A program made the translations under genes and the position numbers. The notes under the pieces were generated by a model. The model worked only from the letters and a program-made list of their open reading frames with translations. It was not told the DNA's origin and made no database searches. Below, in pieces: positions 15,942 through 24,453 of a stretch of 26,668 nt of DNA (position 1 is its first letter; each line of letters opens with the position of its first letter). The DNA comes from XYD12-FULL-36-8 sp964391015 (GTDB lineage: Bacteria > Bacteroidota > Ignavibacteria > Ignavibacteriales > Ignavibacteriaceae): contig CAYMKU010000042.1 of the NCBI GenBank assembly GCA_964391015.1, positions 1-26,668 of the forward strand, given 5' to 3'.

Positions 15942-17924
15942 ATGAATTTTAAGGGACATTTAACCAATAAAAAACAAAATACTACCCATATAACTTTTTT
16001 AGTTATATCGGCAATATTTTTAGCATTCATTGCATACGGACTATATTCATTTTATTCTGATAAATATCAGAAAAAATTAATCAAAGCTCATGAAGAAGTG
16101 GAACATTTAGCATTTAACCAGTTAGAAAAACTTATTACACATGAATTTAACCATGATCAAGGTGTCATTCACTCGGAGATAATTGAAAATTTTGTAAAGA
16201 CTTCATGCATTCATCATCTTTTGATTACAAATGAAAAGCAGGAGGTCTTGCTACAAATAAGTTCAAATGATGTGGCAGGTGAAGGTGCAAACGAATTAAC
16301 AAAAGAACTTGCTACCTATCATTCGAGTGATCTTTTTCATATGAGCGAGACAATCCAGATTAATCCATCCCAAACTATAAATATTTTCTGTGATTTTTCT
16401 CGGTTGGAGTTAAATTCAGAAATCAAAGACAATAAAACCGAAACTGCATTAATCAGCATAGCTTTTTTCATAATTAGCATCTTGGCTTTATTTATTACGA
16501 GTTTTATCATAATCGTTCCGTTACAAAAGATTTCTAGCTCGGTTGTTGAAATATCTTCAGGCAATTTTTCCAAACGAATAGATCTGAAGAAGAAAAACGA
16601 ATTCAGTGGTATTGCCTCATCAGTGAATATTCTCGCAGAAAATTTGACCAAAGCAAATAATCAAGTCGAGAAGCTGAACAAAGAACTAAAATTTCAATTT
16701 CGCGATAAGATTGGTGAACTGAATTATGAAATCAATCAAAGAAGACAAGCCGAATATTCTCTAAAGCAAAGCGAAGAACAATTCAGACTTCTGTTTGAAC
16801 AAGCTCCTATAGGAATGGTAATAAGCTCTATCGTAGGCAAGATACTGAAAGTTAATGCAGCTTTTCACTCTGCTTTGGGATATACTGAAAGTGAAATATT
16901 AGAAAAGAAAATAAAGGACTTGACTTTTTTAGAAGATCAAAATACAGATGCGATAATTCAAGAAAAGCTAGTTGAAGGCATTGAGCAAAGTGCCTACTAC
17001 GAAAAAAGAATGGTCAGAAAAGATGGTGAAATAATTTATGTAATTGTTGAGGCTGTGCTTGTAAAGAACAAGGAGGGAAGACCGTCCCACGTTATTGAAC
17101 AGGTAATTGACATCACTGAGCGTAAACGTGTGGAAAAAGAACTGATCTTTGCGAAAGAGAGAGCAGAAGAATCAGATCGGTTAAAGAGTGCCTTTTTAGC
17201 TCAAATGTCTCATGAAATTAGAACACCATTGAATGTTATTCTTACTGCGATGAGTTTAATTCAGGATGAATTAGATGATACTGATGATGATACAAAGGTG
17301 ATTTTAGAATCAGTCTCCAGCGCAGGGAAAAGATTACAAAGGACAATAGACTTGATTCTAAACATTTCAGCAGTTCAGAGTGGCAGTTACTCCCCTCAAC
17401 TTGTCCAACTGGATTTAGATAAGGAATTAATGGCTCTGCTTTATGAATTCAAAACCATTGCGAATGAAAAAGGGCTAAGAATTTCTTATCTATGTAAGGC
17501 CGGCAGTAGTATAATTTTGGCGGATCATTATTCTGTTGTACAGGTTTTCCAGAACTTGATTGATAATGCGATTAAATATACACTTAAAGGCAATATTGAA
17601 ATTATTCTTGATGATATAGATAAAGAGAAACTCCAAGTTGTTGTAAGAGATTCGGGGATAGGAATATCCAAGGATTACATTGCTAATTTGTTTTCGCCCT
17701 TTTCTCAGGAAGATGTAGGGCATAAACGCGAGTTTGAGGGGAATGGTTTGGGTCTGGCTCTCGTTAAAAAATATGTGGAAATAAACAACGCAGAAATACT
17801 CGTTGAAAGTGTTAAGGATAAGGGCTCAACATTTACAGTTATTTTCAATAAGAAACCTTCCGTTGCGAACAGGATACAAGGTGTGTCTTATATCGGTTCC
17901 GAAAATGCAAAACAATTAGTTTAA
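15942..17924 (+). CDS. PAS-domain sensor histidine kinase, membrane-bound
   Basis: This 660-aa kinase has helix TM1 (about 17-38), a ~130-residue extracytoplasmic sensor region, helix TM2 (about 169-192), a HAMP linker (about 193-247), a coiled coil, one PAS domain (about 278-395; FRLLFEQAPIGMVI, ending in the IDITERKR PAC segment), a HisKA dimerisation domain with the phospho-acceptor H424 in MSHEIRTPLN, and an HATPase domain (N-box QNLIDNAIKYT with N542; G1 DSGIGIS; G2 GNGLGLALVKK). All catalytic boxes are intact. No receiver domain is fused and no response regulator is nearby, so the partner is encoded elsewhere. The sensor region resembles nothing I recognise, so the signal is unknown. 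Confidence 0.94.
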   Translation: MNFKGHLTNKKQNTTHITFLVISAIFLAFIAYGLYSFYSDKYQKKLIKAHEEVEHLAFNQLEKLITHEFNHDQGVIHSEIIENFVKTSCIHHLLITNEKQEVLLQISSNDVAGEGANELTKELATYHSSDLFHMSETIQINPSQTINIFCDFSRLELNSEIKDNKTETALISIAFFIISILALFITSFIIIVPLQKISSSVVEISSGNFSKRIDLKKKNEFSGIASSVNILAENLTKANNQVEKLNKELKFQFRDKIGELNYEINQRRQAEYSLKQSEEQFRLLFEQAPIGMVISSIVGKILKVNAAFHSALGYTESEILEKKIKDLTFLEDQNTDAIIQEKLVEGIEQSAYYEKRMVRKDGEIIYVIVEAVLVKNKEGRPSHVIEQVIDITERKRVEKELIFAKERAEESDRLKSAFLAQMSHEIRTPLNVILTAMSLIQDELDDTDDDTKVILESVSSAGKRLQRTIDLILNISAVQSGSYSPQLVQLDLDKELMALLYEFKTIANEKGLRISYLCKAGSSIILADHYSVVQVFQNLIDNAIKYTLKGNIEIILDDIDKEKLQVVVRDSGIGISKDYIANLFSPFSQEDVGHKREFEGNGLGLALVKKYVEINNAEILVESVKDKGSTFTVIFNKKPSVANRIQGVSYIGSENAKQLV

Positions 17925-17992
17925 TAACTTGCCGGTAATCCGTCGTTAGCATGCAAATCTGGAAATTACATCCTGATAAAACAATGTGAATT

Positions 17993-18511
17993 ATGGAATA
18001 TTCAGAAACTGAAGTCAACCAATCAGGATGGATTTTTTACTTTAAGCTTTGGTTGCCGACCATGCTAATGCTCCCAGTAATAATTTGGCTAATCTCGAAC
18101 AAAGGAACATATACGTGGATAGACAATGCTGATTTGGTGATTCATGAAGCCGGACATTTTTTCTTCAAATTATTTGGGAAATTTATTTATACGTTAGGTG
18201 GAACACTGATGCAAATTATTTTGCCATCGCTTATAACATGGCACTTCTGGAAAAGTAGGTATCGGGTCGGTGCACAAATTGGATTACTATGGTTAGGGCA
18301 AAATTTTATTAATATAAGTGTGTATGCTGCTGATGCTCAGGCACAAGTCCTCCCATTGCTTGGAGGGAATAGTGTGTACCATGATTGGACGTATCTTCTC
18401 ACGCAAACAAACCTTCTGCATTATGATGCTGGGGTCGGTTATGTGTTTTTCGGAACAGCAATATTAATTTTTACAATTACCGCTTTATTACCTCTAATCT
18501 TTCAAGAATAA
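17993..18511 (+). CDS. HEAGH-motif integral membrane protein (putative metalloprotease-like, unknown family)
   Basis: I do not recognise a named family for this 172-aa protein. It has about four hydrophobic helices (16-34, 64-86, 93-113, 149-170). A zinc-protease-type HExxH motif is present as HEAGH (H51, E52, H55) in the segment NADLVIHEAGHFFFKLFG, followed by a Gly-rich TLGGTLMQ turn. Acidic D114 (YAADAQAQ) and the H130-D131-W132 triplet are possible further ligands. The motif lying next to a membrane helix recalls site-2-type (M50) proteases, but the NPDG-like second motif of M50 is not evident. It starts 68 nt after the sensor kinase and 37 nt before the MORN/TonB gene. Function is unknown. 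Confidence 0.75.
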   Translation: MEYSETEVNQSGWIFYFKLWLPTMLMLPVIIWLISNKGTYTWIDNADLVIHEAGHFFFKLFGKFIYTLGGTLMQIILPSLITWHFWKSRYRVGAQIGLLWLGQNFINISVYAADAQAQVLPLLGGNSVYHDWTYLLTQTNLLHYDAGVGYVFFGTAILIFTITALLPLIFQE

Positions 18512-18548
18512 ATTTTATTTTTCAACCCAATTTATTAGTGAGTAATTA

Positions 18549-19204
18549 ATGTTCATCATTATTTGGTGTTTGCTATGCTCTGTGGTAATTTTTCCTCAAG
18601 ATGGATTAGTTCAAACCTTTTATACGAATGGAAATTTAGAATCAGCAATAAATTTTAAAGATAGTGTTCGAGATGGTGAGTCGAAGTTTTATTTTGAAAA
18701 TGGAAACATTAAAGAAGAAAGAATTTATGTGAACGGTAGAGTTGAAGGTCTTGTAAAAATTTATTCTGAATCCGGTAAACTCAGAGAAGTATTTGTAATT
18801 GAAAATGGAAGAAGAGAGGGACCTACGAACTTATTTGATGAAAATGGAAATTACTTATCCGATGTTTTATATGAAAATGGCANNNNNNNNNNNNNNNNNN
18901 NNNNNNNNNNNNNNNNNNNNNNNNNNNNNNNNNNNNNNNNNNNNNNNNNNNNNNNNNNNNNNNNNNNNNNNNNNNNNNNNNNAATAATGAAATTCAAGGA
19001 ACTGTAAAAGTAAAGGCATTTATAGATGAATATGGTGAAGTGATGGATGTGCAAATTGTTGAGGGAATAGGAAATGGTTGCGATGATGTCGCGAGAAATG
19101 CTGTTTACTTTGCAAAGTTTAAACCAGGATTACAAAGAGGGAAAGCTGTTAAGTCGATGATTATTATTCCGATTAAGTTTAATCCTGAAATGAGTCAGAA
19201 TTGA
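18549..19204 (+). CDS. MORN-repeat protein with C-terminal TonB domain, interrupted by assembly gap
   Basis: The gene starts at 18549 (an in-frame stop lies just upstream) with a signal-like MFIIIWCLLCSVVIFPQ. It continues with YwqK-type MORN repeats (FYTNGNLESAINFKDSVRDG, FYFENGNIKEERIYVNGRVE, and two more). It then enters 100 N at 18883-18982. After the gap an open frame from 18983 to TGA at 19202-19204 encodes a TonB C-terminal domain (GTVKVKAFIDEYGEVMDVQI...FKPGLQRGKAV, ending in MIIIPIKF). With the gap taken literally the two parts are out of frame, but 100 N is a placeholder length. The most economical reading is one periplasmic protein, a MORN-TonB architecture seen in Bacteroidota. 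The true length is unknown. Confidence 0.75.
18883..18982. other. Scaffold gap (exactly 100 N)
   Basis: One hundred consecutive N form a conventional placeholder for a gap of unknown size. It falls inside MORN repeats whose coding DNA repeats GAAAATGGAA-type units, which probably caused the assembly break. The frame on the two sides differs by 2, so the real gap length is not 100 if the gene is intact. Confidence 0.98.
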
Positions 19205-19277
19205 TGATGTATAAATTTGCAGTCACTTAATTGAAATTTCACATATTAAAATTTATTTTTGAACACATTTCATTAAT

Positions 19278-19289
19278 AATTACGTAATT
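19278..19289. promoter_or_regulatory. Palindrome upstream of mgtE
   Basis: AATTACGTAATT is a perfect 12-bp palindrome 53-64 bp upstream of the mgtE start. Flanking CATTA and TAATG extend the symmetry with a 2-nt offset (19271-19294). It is a possible regulator site; the binding protein is unknown, and such AT-rich palindromes can occur by chance. Confidence 0.3.
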
Positions 19290-19341
19290 TAATGTAATCA
19301 GATTTTTCTGTGACAATCATAATTAAATAGAGGAGGTTCCA

Positions 19342-20724
19342 ATGCTAAGCCAATTGCTGCAACCAGAGATTAGAGCTTTGATTGATGAAAGAAACCTTAG
19401 CACTCTGAAGGAAATTCTAATTGATTGGACTCCCGTTGATATTGCCGATCTCATTGCAGGTCTTCCCGCTGAAAACGAACAAGTAATAATTTTTCGCCTG
19501 CTTCCCAAAGATTTAGCTGCCGATACATTTGAATATTTAGACTTTGATATGCAGATGAACCTGCTTAAGGCAATGGGTAAAGAAGAAGTTGCATCTATCC
19601 TTAATGAAATGTCTGCAGATGATCGAACCGCATTGCTTGAAGAGCTTCCTGGTTCAGCAGCGAAACAAATGATAATGATGCTCTCTCCTGATGAAAGAAA
19701 AATTGCTACGTCTCTCCTTGGTTATCCAGAAAATAGCGTCGGAAGATTGATGACTCCGGATTACATTGCTGTTAAACCAGAGTGGGATATTATGCAGACG
19801 CTTGAGCATATACGAAAATATGGTAAAGATAGTGAAACATTAAATATTATTTATGTAGTTGATGCAAAGGGAAAATTGATTGACGATATTAGAATTCGTG
19901 ATGTTATTCTTGCTCCTCTAGAAAATAAAATTGCTGATTTAATGGATGAAAATTTTGTAGAACTGAATGTTCATGATGATCAGGAAAAAGCTGTTGAGAT
20001 TTTTAAGAAGTATGACAGAGTAGCACTTCCGGTTGTGGATGCCTTGGGTATTCTTATAGGTATTGTGACCATTGATGACATGTTAGACGTTGCCGAAGAA
20101 GAAGCAACTGAAGATATTCATAAACTTGGTGGTACTGAAGCATTGGAAGAACCATACATTGATACAACTGTTGCTGAAATGGTTAAGAAAAGAGGAAAAT
20201 GGTTAGTTTTTCTGTTTGTTGGTGAAATGCTTACTGCTTCTGCAATGGGTTTTTTTGAAGATCAGATTAGTAGGGCGGTTGTATTGGCTTTATTTGTTCC
20301 GCTTATTATTTCATCCGGCGGAAATTCAGGTTCACAAGCAGCGACAATAGTCATTCGCGCTATGTCTTTAGGAGAAATAAGTTTGAAAGATTGGTGGAGA
20401 GTCATGAAGCGGGAAATTATTTCAGGATTCTTTCTTGGATGCATATTAGGTACAGTTGGGTTTCTAAGAATTCTTTTGTGGACCACCTTTTCAGATATTT
20501 ATGGTTCACATTGGTTTTTAATTGGCTTAACTGTGTTAGGATCCTTAGTCGGTGTCGTAATGTGGGGGACATTAACCGGTTCCATGCTTCCTTTTATAAT
20601 AAGACGGCTTGGTGGTGATCCTGCAACCTCGTCTGCTCCATTTGTAGCAACTTTGGTAGATGTGGTAGGAATAATAATTTACTTCGGGTTCGCAATATTT
20701 TTGCTCACTGGAAGTTTGCTGTAG
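19342..20724 (+). CDS. mgtE: MgtE-type magnesium transporter/channel
   Basis: The 460-aa Mg2+ channel acts as a homodimer in the inner membrane and is gated by intracellular Mg2+. Domain order is complete: an acidic MgtE N domain of helical repeats (about 30-130), a CBS pair (about 137-255, MTPDYIAVKP and VALPVVDALGILIGIVTIDD), the connecting helix, and five transmembrane helices (about 285-460). Pore signatures are visible: PLIISSGGNSGSQAAT (P320, GGNSGSQ 326-332), and GGDPATSSAPFVATLVD with D426, the position of the ion-selective Asp in the Thermus protein. Length is typical. It has a perfect AGGAGG Shine-Dalgarno at 19331-19336, 5 nt before the ATG. It appears to be transcribed alone. Confidence 0.97.
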   Translation: MLSQLLQPEIRALIDERNLSTLKEILIDWTPVDIADLIAGLPAENEQVIIFRLLPKDLAADTFEYLDFDMQMNLLKAMGKEEVASILNEMSADDRTALLEELPGSAAKQMIMMLSPDERKIATSLLGYPENSVGRLMTPDYIAVKPEWDIMQTLEHIRKYGKDSETLNIIYVVDAKGKLIDDIRIRDVILAPLENKIADLMDENFVELNVHDDQEKAVEIFKKYDRVALPVVDALGILIGIVTIDDMLDVAEEEATEDIHKLGGTEALEEPYIDTTVAEMVKKRGKWLVFLFVGEMLTASAMGFFEDQISRAVVLALFVPLIISSGGNSGSQAATIVIRAMSLGEISLKDWWRVMKREIISGFFLGCILGTVGFLRILLWTTFSDIYGSHWFLIGLTVLGSLVGVVMWGTLTGSMLPFIIRRLGGDPATSSAPFVATLVDVVGIIIYFGFAIFLLTGSLL

Positions 20725-21039
20725 GATTTTTTTCAATACAAAAACACAAAACTATTATGCTTGTCATATACAATCCAGGGTTGAATTTGAGTAAAGGTTT
20801 TGTATTTCAAGGTACAATTTTCACCCCGTTCAAATTATTTAATAGTATTATCTTGAAGTGAATAAGTTTACTATCTTTTTCTTAATTTTAATTAATACAT
20901 TTTAAATTATGTCAACACCTACCACTTTATTATAAGTGTGAGTGGCTTGGCGAAGCAGTATCTAATTATTTATATATTCTTTTTTCACAAATCATTTATA
21001 TATGATAAGTGAAAGTTTTTTAATTTATAAAAGGTAACT
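20725..21039. other. 315-bp AT-rich intergenic region before the polysaccharide cluster
   Basis: No coding frame is convincing and there is no tRNA-like fold. The region contains a short hairpin CACTT-TATTAT-AAGTG (20923-20938) followed by a locally GC-richer stretch (GAGTGGCTTGGCGAAGC) and further A/T runs. An AAGG ribosome binding sequence lies at 21031-21034. It presumably holds the promoter of the export cluster, but I cannot point to one with confidence. No JUMPstart/ops element is seen. Confidence 0.5.
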
Positions 21040-21624
21040 ATGAGTGAAAAAAAACATTATGTAGATAAATACGCAGTTGTAGATGACAATGTTGAGATTG
21101 GTGAAGGGACAAAAATTTGGCACTTTGCTCATGTACAGTCGGGAGCAAAAATTGGTAAAAAATGTGTCCTTGGACAGAATGTAAATATTGGTAATAATGT
21201 AACAATCGGTGATTTTGTAAAAATTCAGAATAATGTATCTGTTTATGAGGGTGTTACGCTTGAAGATTATGTATTTTGTGGGCCATCAATGGTATTTACA
21301 AACATTAAAGATCCGAGATCTAAGTATCCTCAAGTCGGTGCGCAATATTATATTAAAACTTTAGTGAAAGAAGGTGCTTCTCTTGGAGCAAACTCGACAA
21401 TTGTTTGTGGAATAACTATTGGTCGTTTTGCATTTATTGGTGCGGGAGCCGTTGTAACTAAAGATGTTCCTGATTTTGCAATGGTAATGGGTAATCCTGC
21501 GCGTATTAAAGGTTGGTTTAGCGAAGCAGGAAAAAGACTTGATTTTGACAAAAGTGGTTTTGCATTTTGTGAGAAGGCAGGCAAAAAATACAGGATGGAA
21601 AATGGAATAGTTAAGGAAGTTTAA
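21040..21624 (+). CDS. wbpD: Hexapeptide-repeat sugar N-acetyltransferase (WbpD/WlbB-like)
   Basis: This 194-aa left-handed beta-helix acyltransferase has many hexapeptide turns (VEIGEGTKIW, AKIGKKCVLG, VNIGNNVTIG). It contains the hallmark strings KIQNNVSVYEGV and EDYVFCGPSMVFTNI, closely resembling WbpD/WlbB. Those enzymes acetylate UDP-2-acetamido-3-amino-2,3-dideoxy-glucuronate with acetyl-CoA on the way to 2,3-diacetamido-uronic acids of surface polysaccharides. The segment LGANSTIVCGITIG and the C-terminal VPDFAMVMGNPAR are also as expected. The exact substrate is inferred from that resemblance; the companion genes wbpA, wbpB and wbpE are not in this window. The gene opens a polysaccharide cluster and precedes the Wza-like gene by 54 nt. 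Confidence 0.88.
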   Translation: MSEKKHYVDKYAVVDDNVEIGEGTKIWHFAHVQSGAKIGKKCVLGQNVNIGNNVTIGDFVKIQNNVSVYEGVTLEDYVFCGPSMVFTNIKDPRSKYPQVGAQYYIKTLVKEGASLGANSTIVCGITIGRFAFIGAGAVVTKDVPDFAMVMGNPARIKGWFSEAGKRLDFDKSGFAFCEKAGKKYRMENGIVKEV

Positions 21625-21648
21625 TACTAAATAAATCAACGAAAAAAT

Positions 21649-21668
21649 AGTTTACTATAATATAAACT
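21649..21668 (+). other. Weak stem-loop between wbpD-like and wza-like genes
   Basis: AGTTTA (21649-21654) pairs with TAAACT (21663-21668) around an 8-nt loop. The stem is A/T-rich and has no U-run, so it is unlikely to terminate efficiently; it may only modulate expression within the operon. Confidence 0.2.
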
Positions 21669-21678
21669 TAATAAAGCT

Positions 21679-24417
21679 ATGAGAAATAACTTAAAAATAA
21701 ATATGAACATTAAAATTTTGCTTTTCGCATTCGTCTTAGGATTTCTTTGCGTTGAGAATTATCCCCAAACCCAAGAGCAAATTAAAAAAAGATTAGAGCA
21801 GGAGGGCATCAAGACTCAAGAGGATATTCAAAAAGCACTTCAAGAAAAAAATTTGACAGAAGATGATGCACGTAGGTTGGCTAAGCAATATGGTCTCAAC
21901 TATGATCAATTTGTGCAAATGTATATTCTAGGCGAGAGAGAAGTTTTAGTGACGCAGCCAATCATTGAATCGCCTGTTGAAGATTCATTAAAAGTTAAAC
22001 TGACCAAAACTCAGCCGTATAAATCTGAGCCGAAATCTGAAAAGCAAAAACCAAAGCAGCCAACAGTTGAAAAACCCGACTTGGATTATTTCGGTTATAG
22101 TCTTTTTGAAGAAATTCCTTCAGCATTTGAGCCGGCAACCGTTGGACCGATTGATCCTGGTTACCTGATTGGACCAGGTGACGTGCTGCGGCTTTATCTT
22201 TGGGGAGCTGTTGAATTGCAGTACGAACTCAATGTTGATAATCAAGGAACTATTTTTATTCCCACTGCAGGACAAATGTTTGTTTCGGGAGTGCCTTATT
22301 CCGAATTGAAAAATAAAATGACAATTTATTTATCCCGCTTTTACGAAGGACTAACAGCAAATCCCCCAACAGTTTTTCTTGATATATCTTTAACAAAGCT
22401 AAAACCAATTAAAATTTTTGTAATGGGTGAAGTTGCAAAACCAGGCGGCTATACAATTAGTAGCTTTGCAAGTGTGTTTAATGCTCTTTATAGTGTAGGG
22501 GGTCCGTTAACCTCTGGAAGTTTGCGTGAAGTCAGAGTGATAAGAAATAACAAAGTAATTACTAAAGTTGATTTGTATGATTATTTGCTTAAAGGTCAAT
22601 TAATTGGTGATGTTCGGCTTCAAAATAATGATATGGTCTTTGTTCAGCCGCGCGGAAAAACAGTTACGATCAAGGGGGAGGTCCTTCGTCCGGCGATATA
22701 CGAGCTACATAGTGGAGAAAACCTAAAAAAGCTTATTGAATATTCAGGCGGATTAAAATCCACAGCATATACCGGGAGGGTACAGGTTTCACGAATAAAA
22801 CCCTTCGATCAAAGAAAGAAGTTTGAGTATGAAAGAGAAATAGTTGATGTTGATTTGACGAATCTCCTTCAAAATATATCTGCTGATTTCGATCTGTCGG
22901 ATGGAGACACGGTTTCAGTTTATCCGATATCAAAAAAACTTATTAATTATGTTGTAATTAAAGGAGCAGTATTACGTCCGGGCACATATGAGGTTTCAAA
23001 AGTTAAGAAGTTATCAGACTTAATATACGAAGCAGAAGGAATTCTGCCGGAAGCTTATTTAAACAAAGTTGACATTTTCAGAACAAGACCTGATGAGACC
23101 CATCAATTCATCTCTCTGGATTTGGCTAAAGCATTAGATGGTGATCCTGCAAATAATATTGAACTTCAACCGCGGGATTCAGTAAAAGTTTATTCGGTTT
23201 ATGAATTGATTGATAAAAAGACAGTATCTGTTACAGGGTATGTAAAGAATCCTGTGTCGCTTCCATTTGCAGACAGCTTAACATTATATGATATGGTTTT
23301 TAGGGCAGGTGGATTGCAGGATCCTATTTTCAGAGGAAGAGCTTTTACTCTTCGCGGAGATATTGTGAGAATAAATCCCGATGGATTGACGACAAGAATA
23401 ATTCCGTTTAATCTTGAACAATTACTTCGTGAAAGATCGGTTAATATTGATCTTGAACCGGGAGACAAAATTTACATTTACAAAGGTGATGTTGAGAAAG
23501 AATTAGATAAAATTGTAAGAGTAGAAGGTGAAGTCAAAAATCCTGGTAAGTATCAGTTAAGCACTAATATGACACCAATGGATCTTATTCTTCTAGCAGG
23601 TGGATTTACTGAACGTTCGTTAAGGACTGAAGTTTATGTGAACAGAGCTAGACCAAGCGGTTATGAGGGGGAAAAGATAAGTGAATCCTTTGTCATTCCC
23701 ATGTCACCCACATTTGAAAAATCAGTTCCTAGTAATTCTGAAATCATTGATACCTCCAGAATAACAAGCGATAATTTTATTCTTCAGCACAAAGACATAG
23801 TTATTGTTAGAAAGAATCCTAATTACCAAGACCAGAGGATAATTTACCTTTCTGGCGAGGTGAATAAACCCGGCATATACATTTTAGAGTCAAAAAACGA
23901 AACACTTTTTGATTTGGTAAATAAAGCAGGCGGACCAACATCAGAAGCATTTTTATTTGGGACGCAATTTGAACGTGACGGCAGAAAATTAGTTGTGGAT
24001 GTTGAAGCACTTTATTATGGGAATGAGGAAGATGAAAATGTTTTTCTAAAAACAGCAGATAGAATATTTATTCCTAAAAAACCAAATACAATCATAGTTG
24101 ATGGAGAAGTAAATAACCCCGGTTTGTACAGATTTACAGAAGGTTTAAGCGTAAAGGATTATGTTGATAATGCCGGTGGCATTACTGACAGTGCAAACTA
24201 TATTATTTACCGTAAAGCTAACGGAGAATCAAGGAGAGTTAATTTCGGTATCTTTTCTTCTGATCCCGAAGTGTTTGATGGGTCGGTTATTCTTGTAACT
24301 AAAGAACCTTACAAACCTCTTAAAGAGACAACATTTGATTTAGGTAAAACAGTAATTGATGTTTTTGGTCTTTTAGCAAGTGCCTTAACCATTTGGGTAT
24401 TGGCAAAGCAGCTGTAA
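21679..24417 (+). CDS. Polysaccharide export outer-membrane protein with seven SLBB domains (Wza-like)
   Basis: The 912-aa product forms the periplasmic/outer-membrane part of a polysaccharide export channel. It has a signal peptide (the second ATG, at 21703, gives the cleaner one: MNIKILLFAFVLGFLCVENYP), a helical charged N-terminal segment (about 30-85), a Pro/Lys linker, and a Poly_export domain (about 158-240; PGYLIGPGDVLRLYLWG). Seven SLBB repeats follow, beginning near residues 246, 328, 425, 514, 611, 721 and 804, each opening with a G-E/A/Y-V-x-x-P pattern and containing an AGG or equivalent turn. The C-terminal hydrophobic helix (about 895-911) matches the amphipathic barrel helix of Wza. 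Classical Wza has far fewer repeats; multi-SLBB versions are common in Bacteroidota. No acylated-Cys lipobox is evident. Confidence 0.93.
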   Translation: MRNNLKINMNIKILLFAFVLGFLCVENYPQTQEQIKKRLEQEGIKTQEDIQKALQEKNLTEDDARRLAKQYGLNYDQFVQMYILGEREVLVTQPIIESPVEDSLKVKLTKTQPYKSEPKSEKQKPKQPTVEKPDLDYFGYSLFEEIPSAFEPATVGPIDPGYLIGPGDVLRLYLWGAVELQYELNVDNQGTIFIPTAGQMFVSGVPYSELKNKMTIYLSRFYEGLTANPPTVFLDISLTKLKPIKIFVMGEVAKPGGYTISSFASVFNALYSVGGPLTSGSLREVRVIRNNKVITKVDLYDYLLKGQLIGDVRLQNNDMVFVQPRGKTVTIKGEVLRPAIYELHSGENLKKLIEYSGGLKSTAYTGRVQVSRIKPFDQRKKFEYEREIVDVDLTNLLQNISADFDLSDGDTVSVYPISKKLINYVVIKGAVLRPGTYEVSKVKKLSDLIYEAEGILPEAYLNKVDIFRTRPDETHQFISLDLAKALDGDPANNIELQPRDSVKVYSVYELIDKKTVSVTGYVKNPVSLPFADSLTLYDMVFRAGGLQDPIFRGRAFTLRGDIVRINPDGLTTRIIPFNLEQLLRERSVNIDLEPGDKIYIYKGDVEKELDKIVRVEGEVKNPGKYQLSTNMTPMDLILLAGGFTERSLRTEVYVNRARPSGYEGEKISESFVIPMSPTFEKSVPSNSEIIDTSRITSDNFILQHKDIVIVRKNPNYQDQRIIYLSGEVNKPGIYILESKNETLFDLVNKAGGPTSEAFLFGTQFERDGRKLVVDVEALYYGNEEDENVFLKTADRIFIPKKPNTIIVDGEVNNPGLYRFTEGLSVKDYVDNAGGITDSANYIIYRKANGESRRVNFGIFSSDPEVFDGSVILVTKEPYKPLKETTFDLGKTVIDVFGLLASALTIWVLAKQL

Positions 24418-24453
24418 CTTTTTTAGCAAATAAAAAATTTTTGAAATAAAACT

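Noticed and set aside
18983..19204. Separate small TonB-like gene after the gap
   Set aside because: There is no start codon with a ribosome binding site at the beginning of the domain and no signal or membrane anchor; it reads better as the end of the MORN protein.
20725..21039. JUMPstart/ops element or small RNA before the polysaccharide cluster
   Set aside because: No GGCGGTAG-type ops core is present; the GC-richer patch and small hairpin alone do not support an RNA gene.
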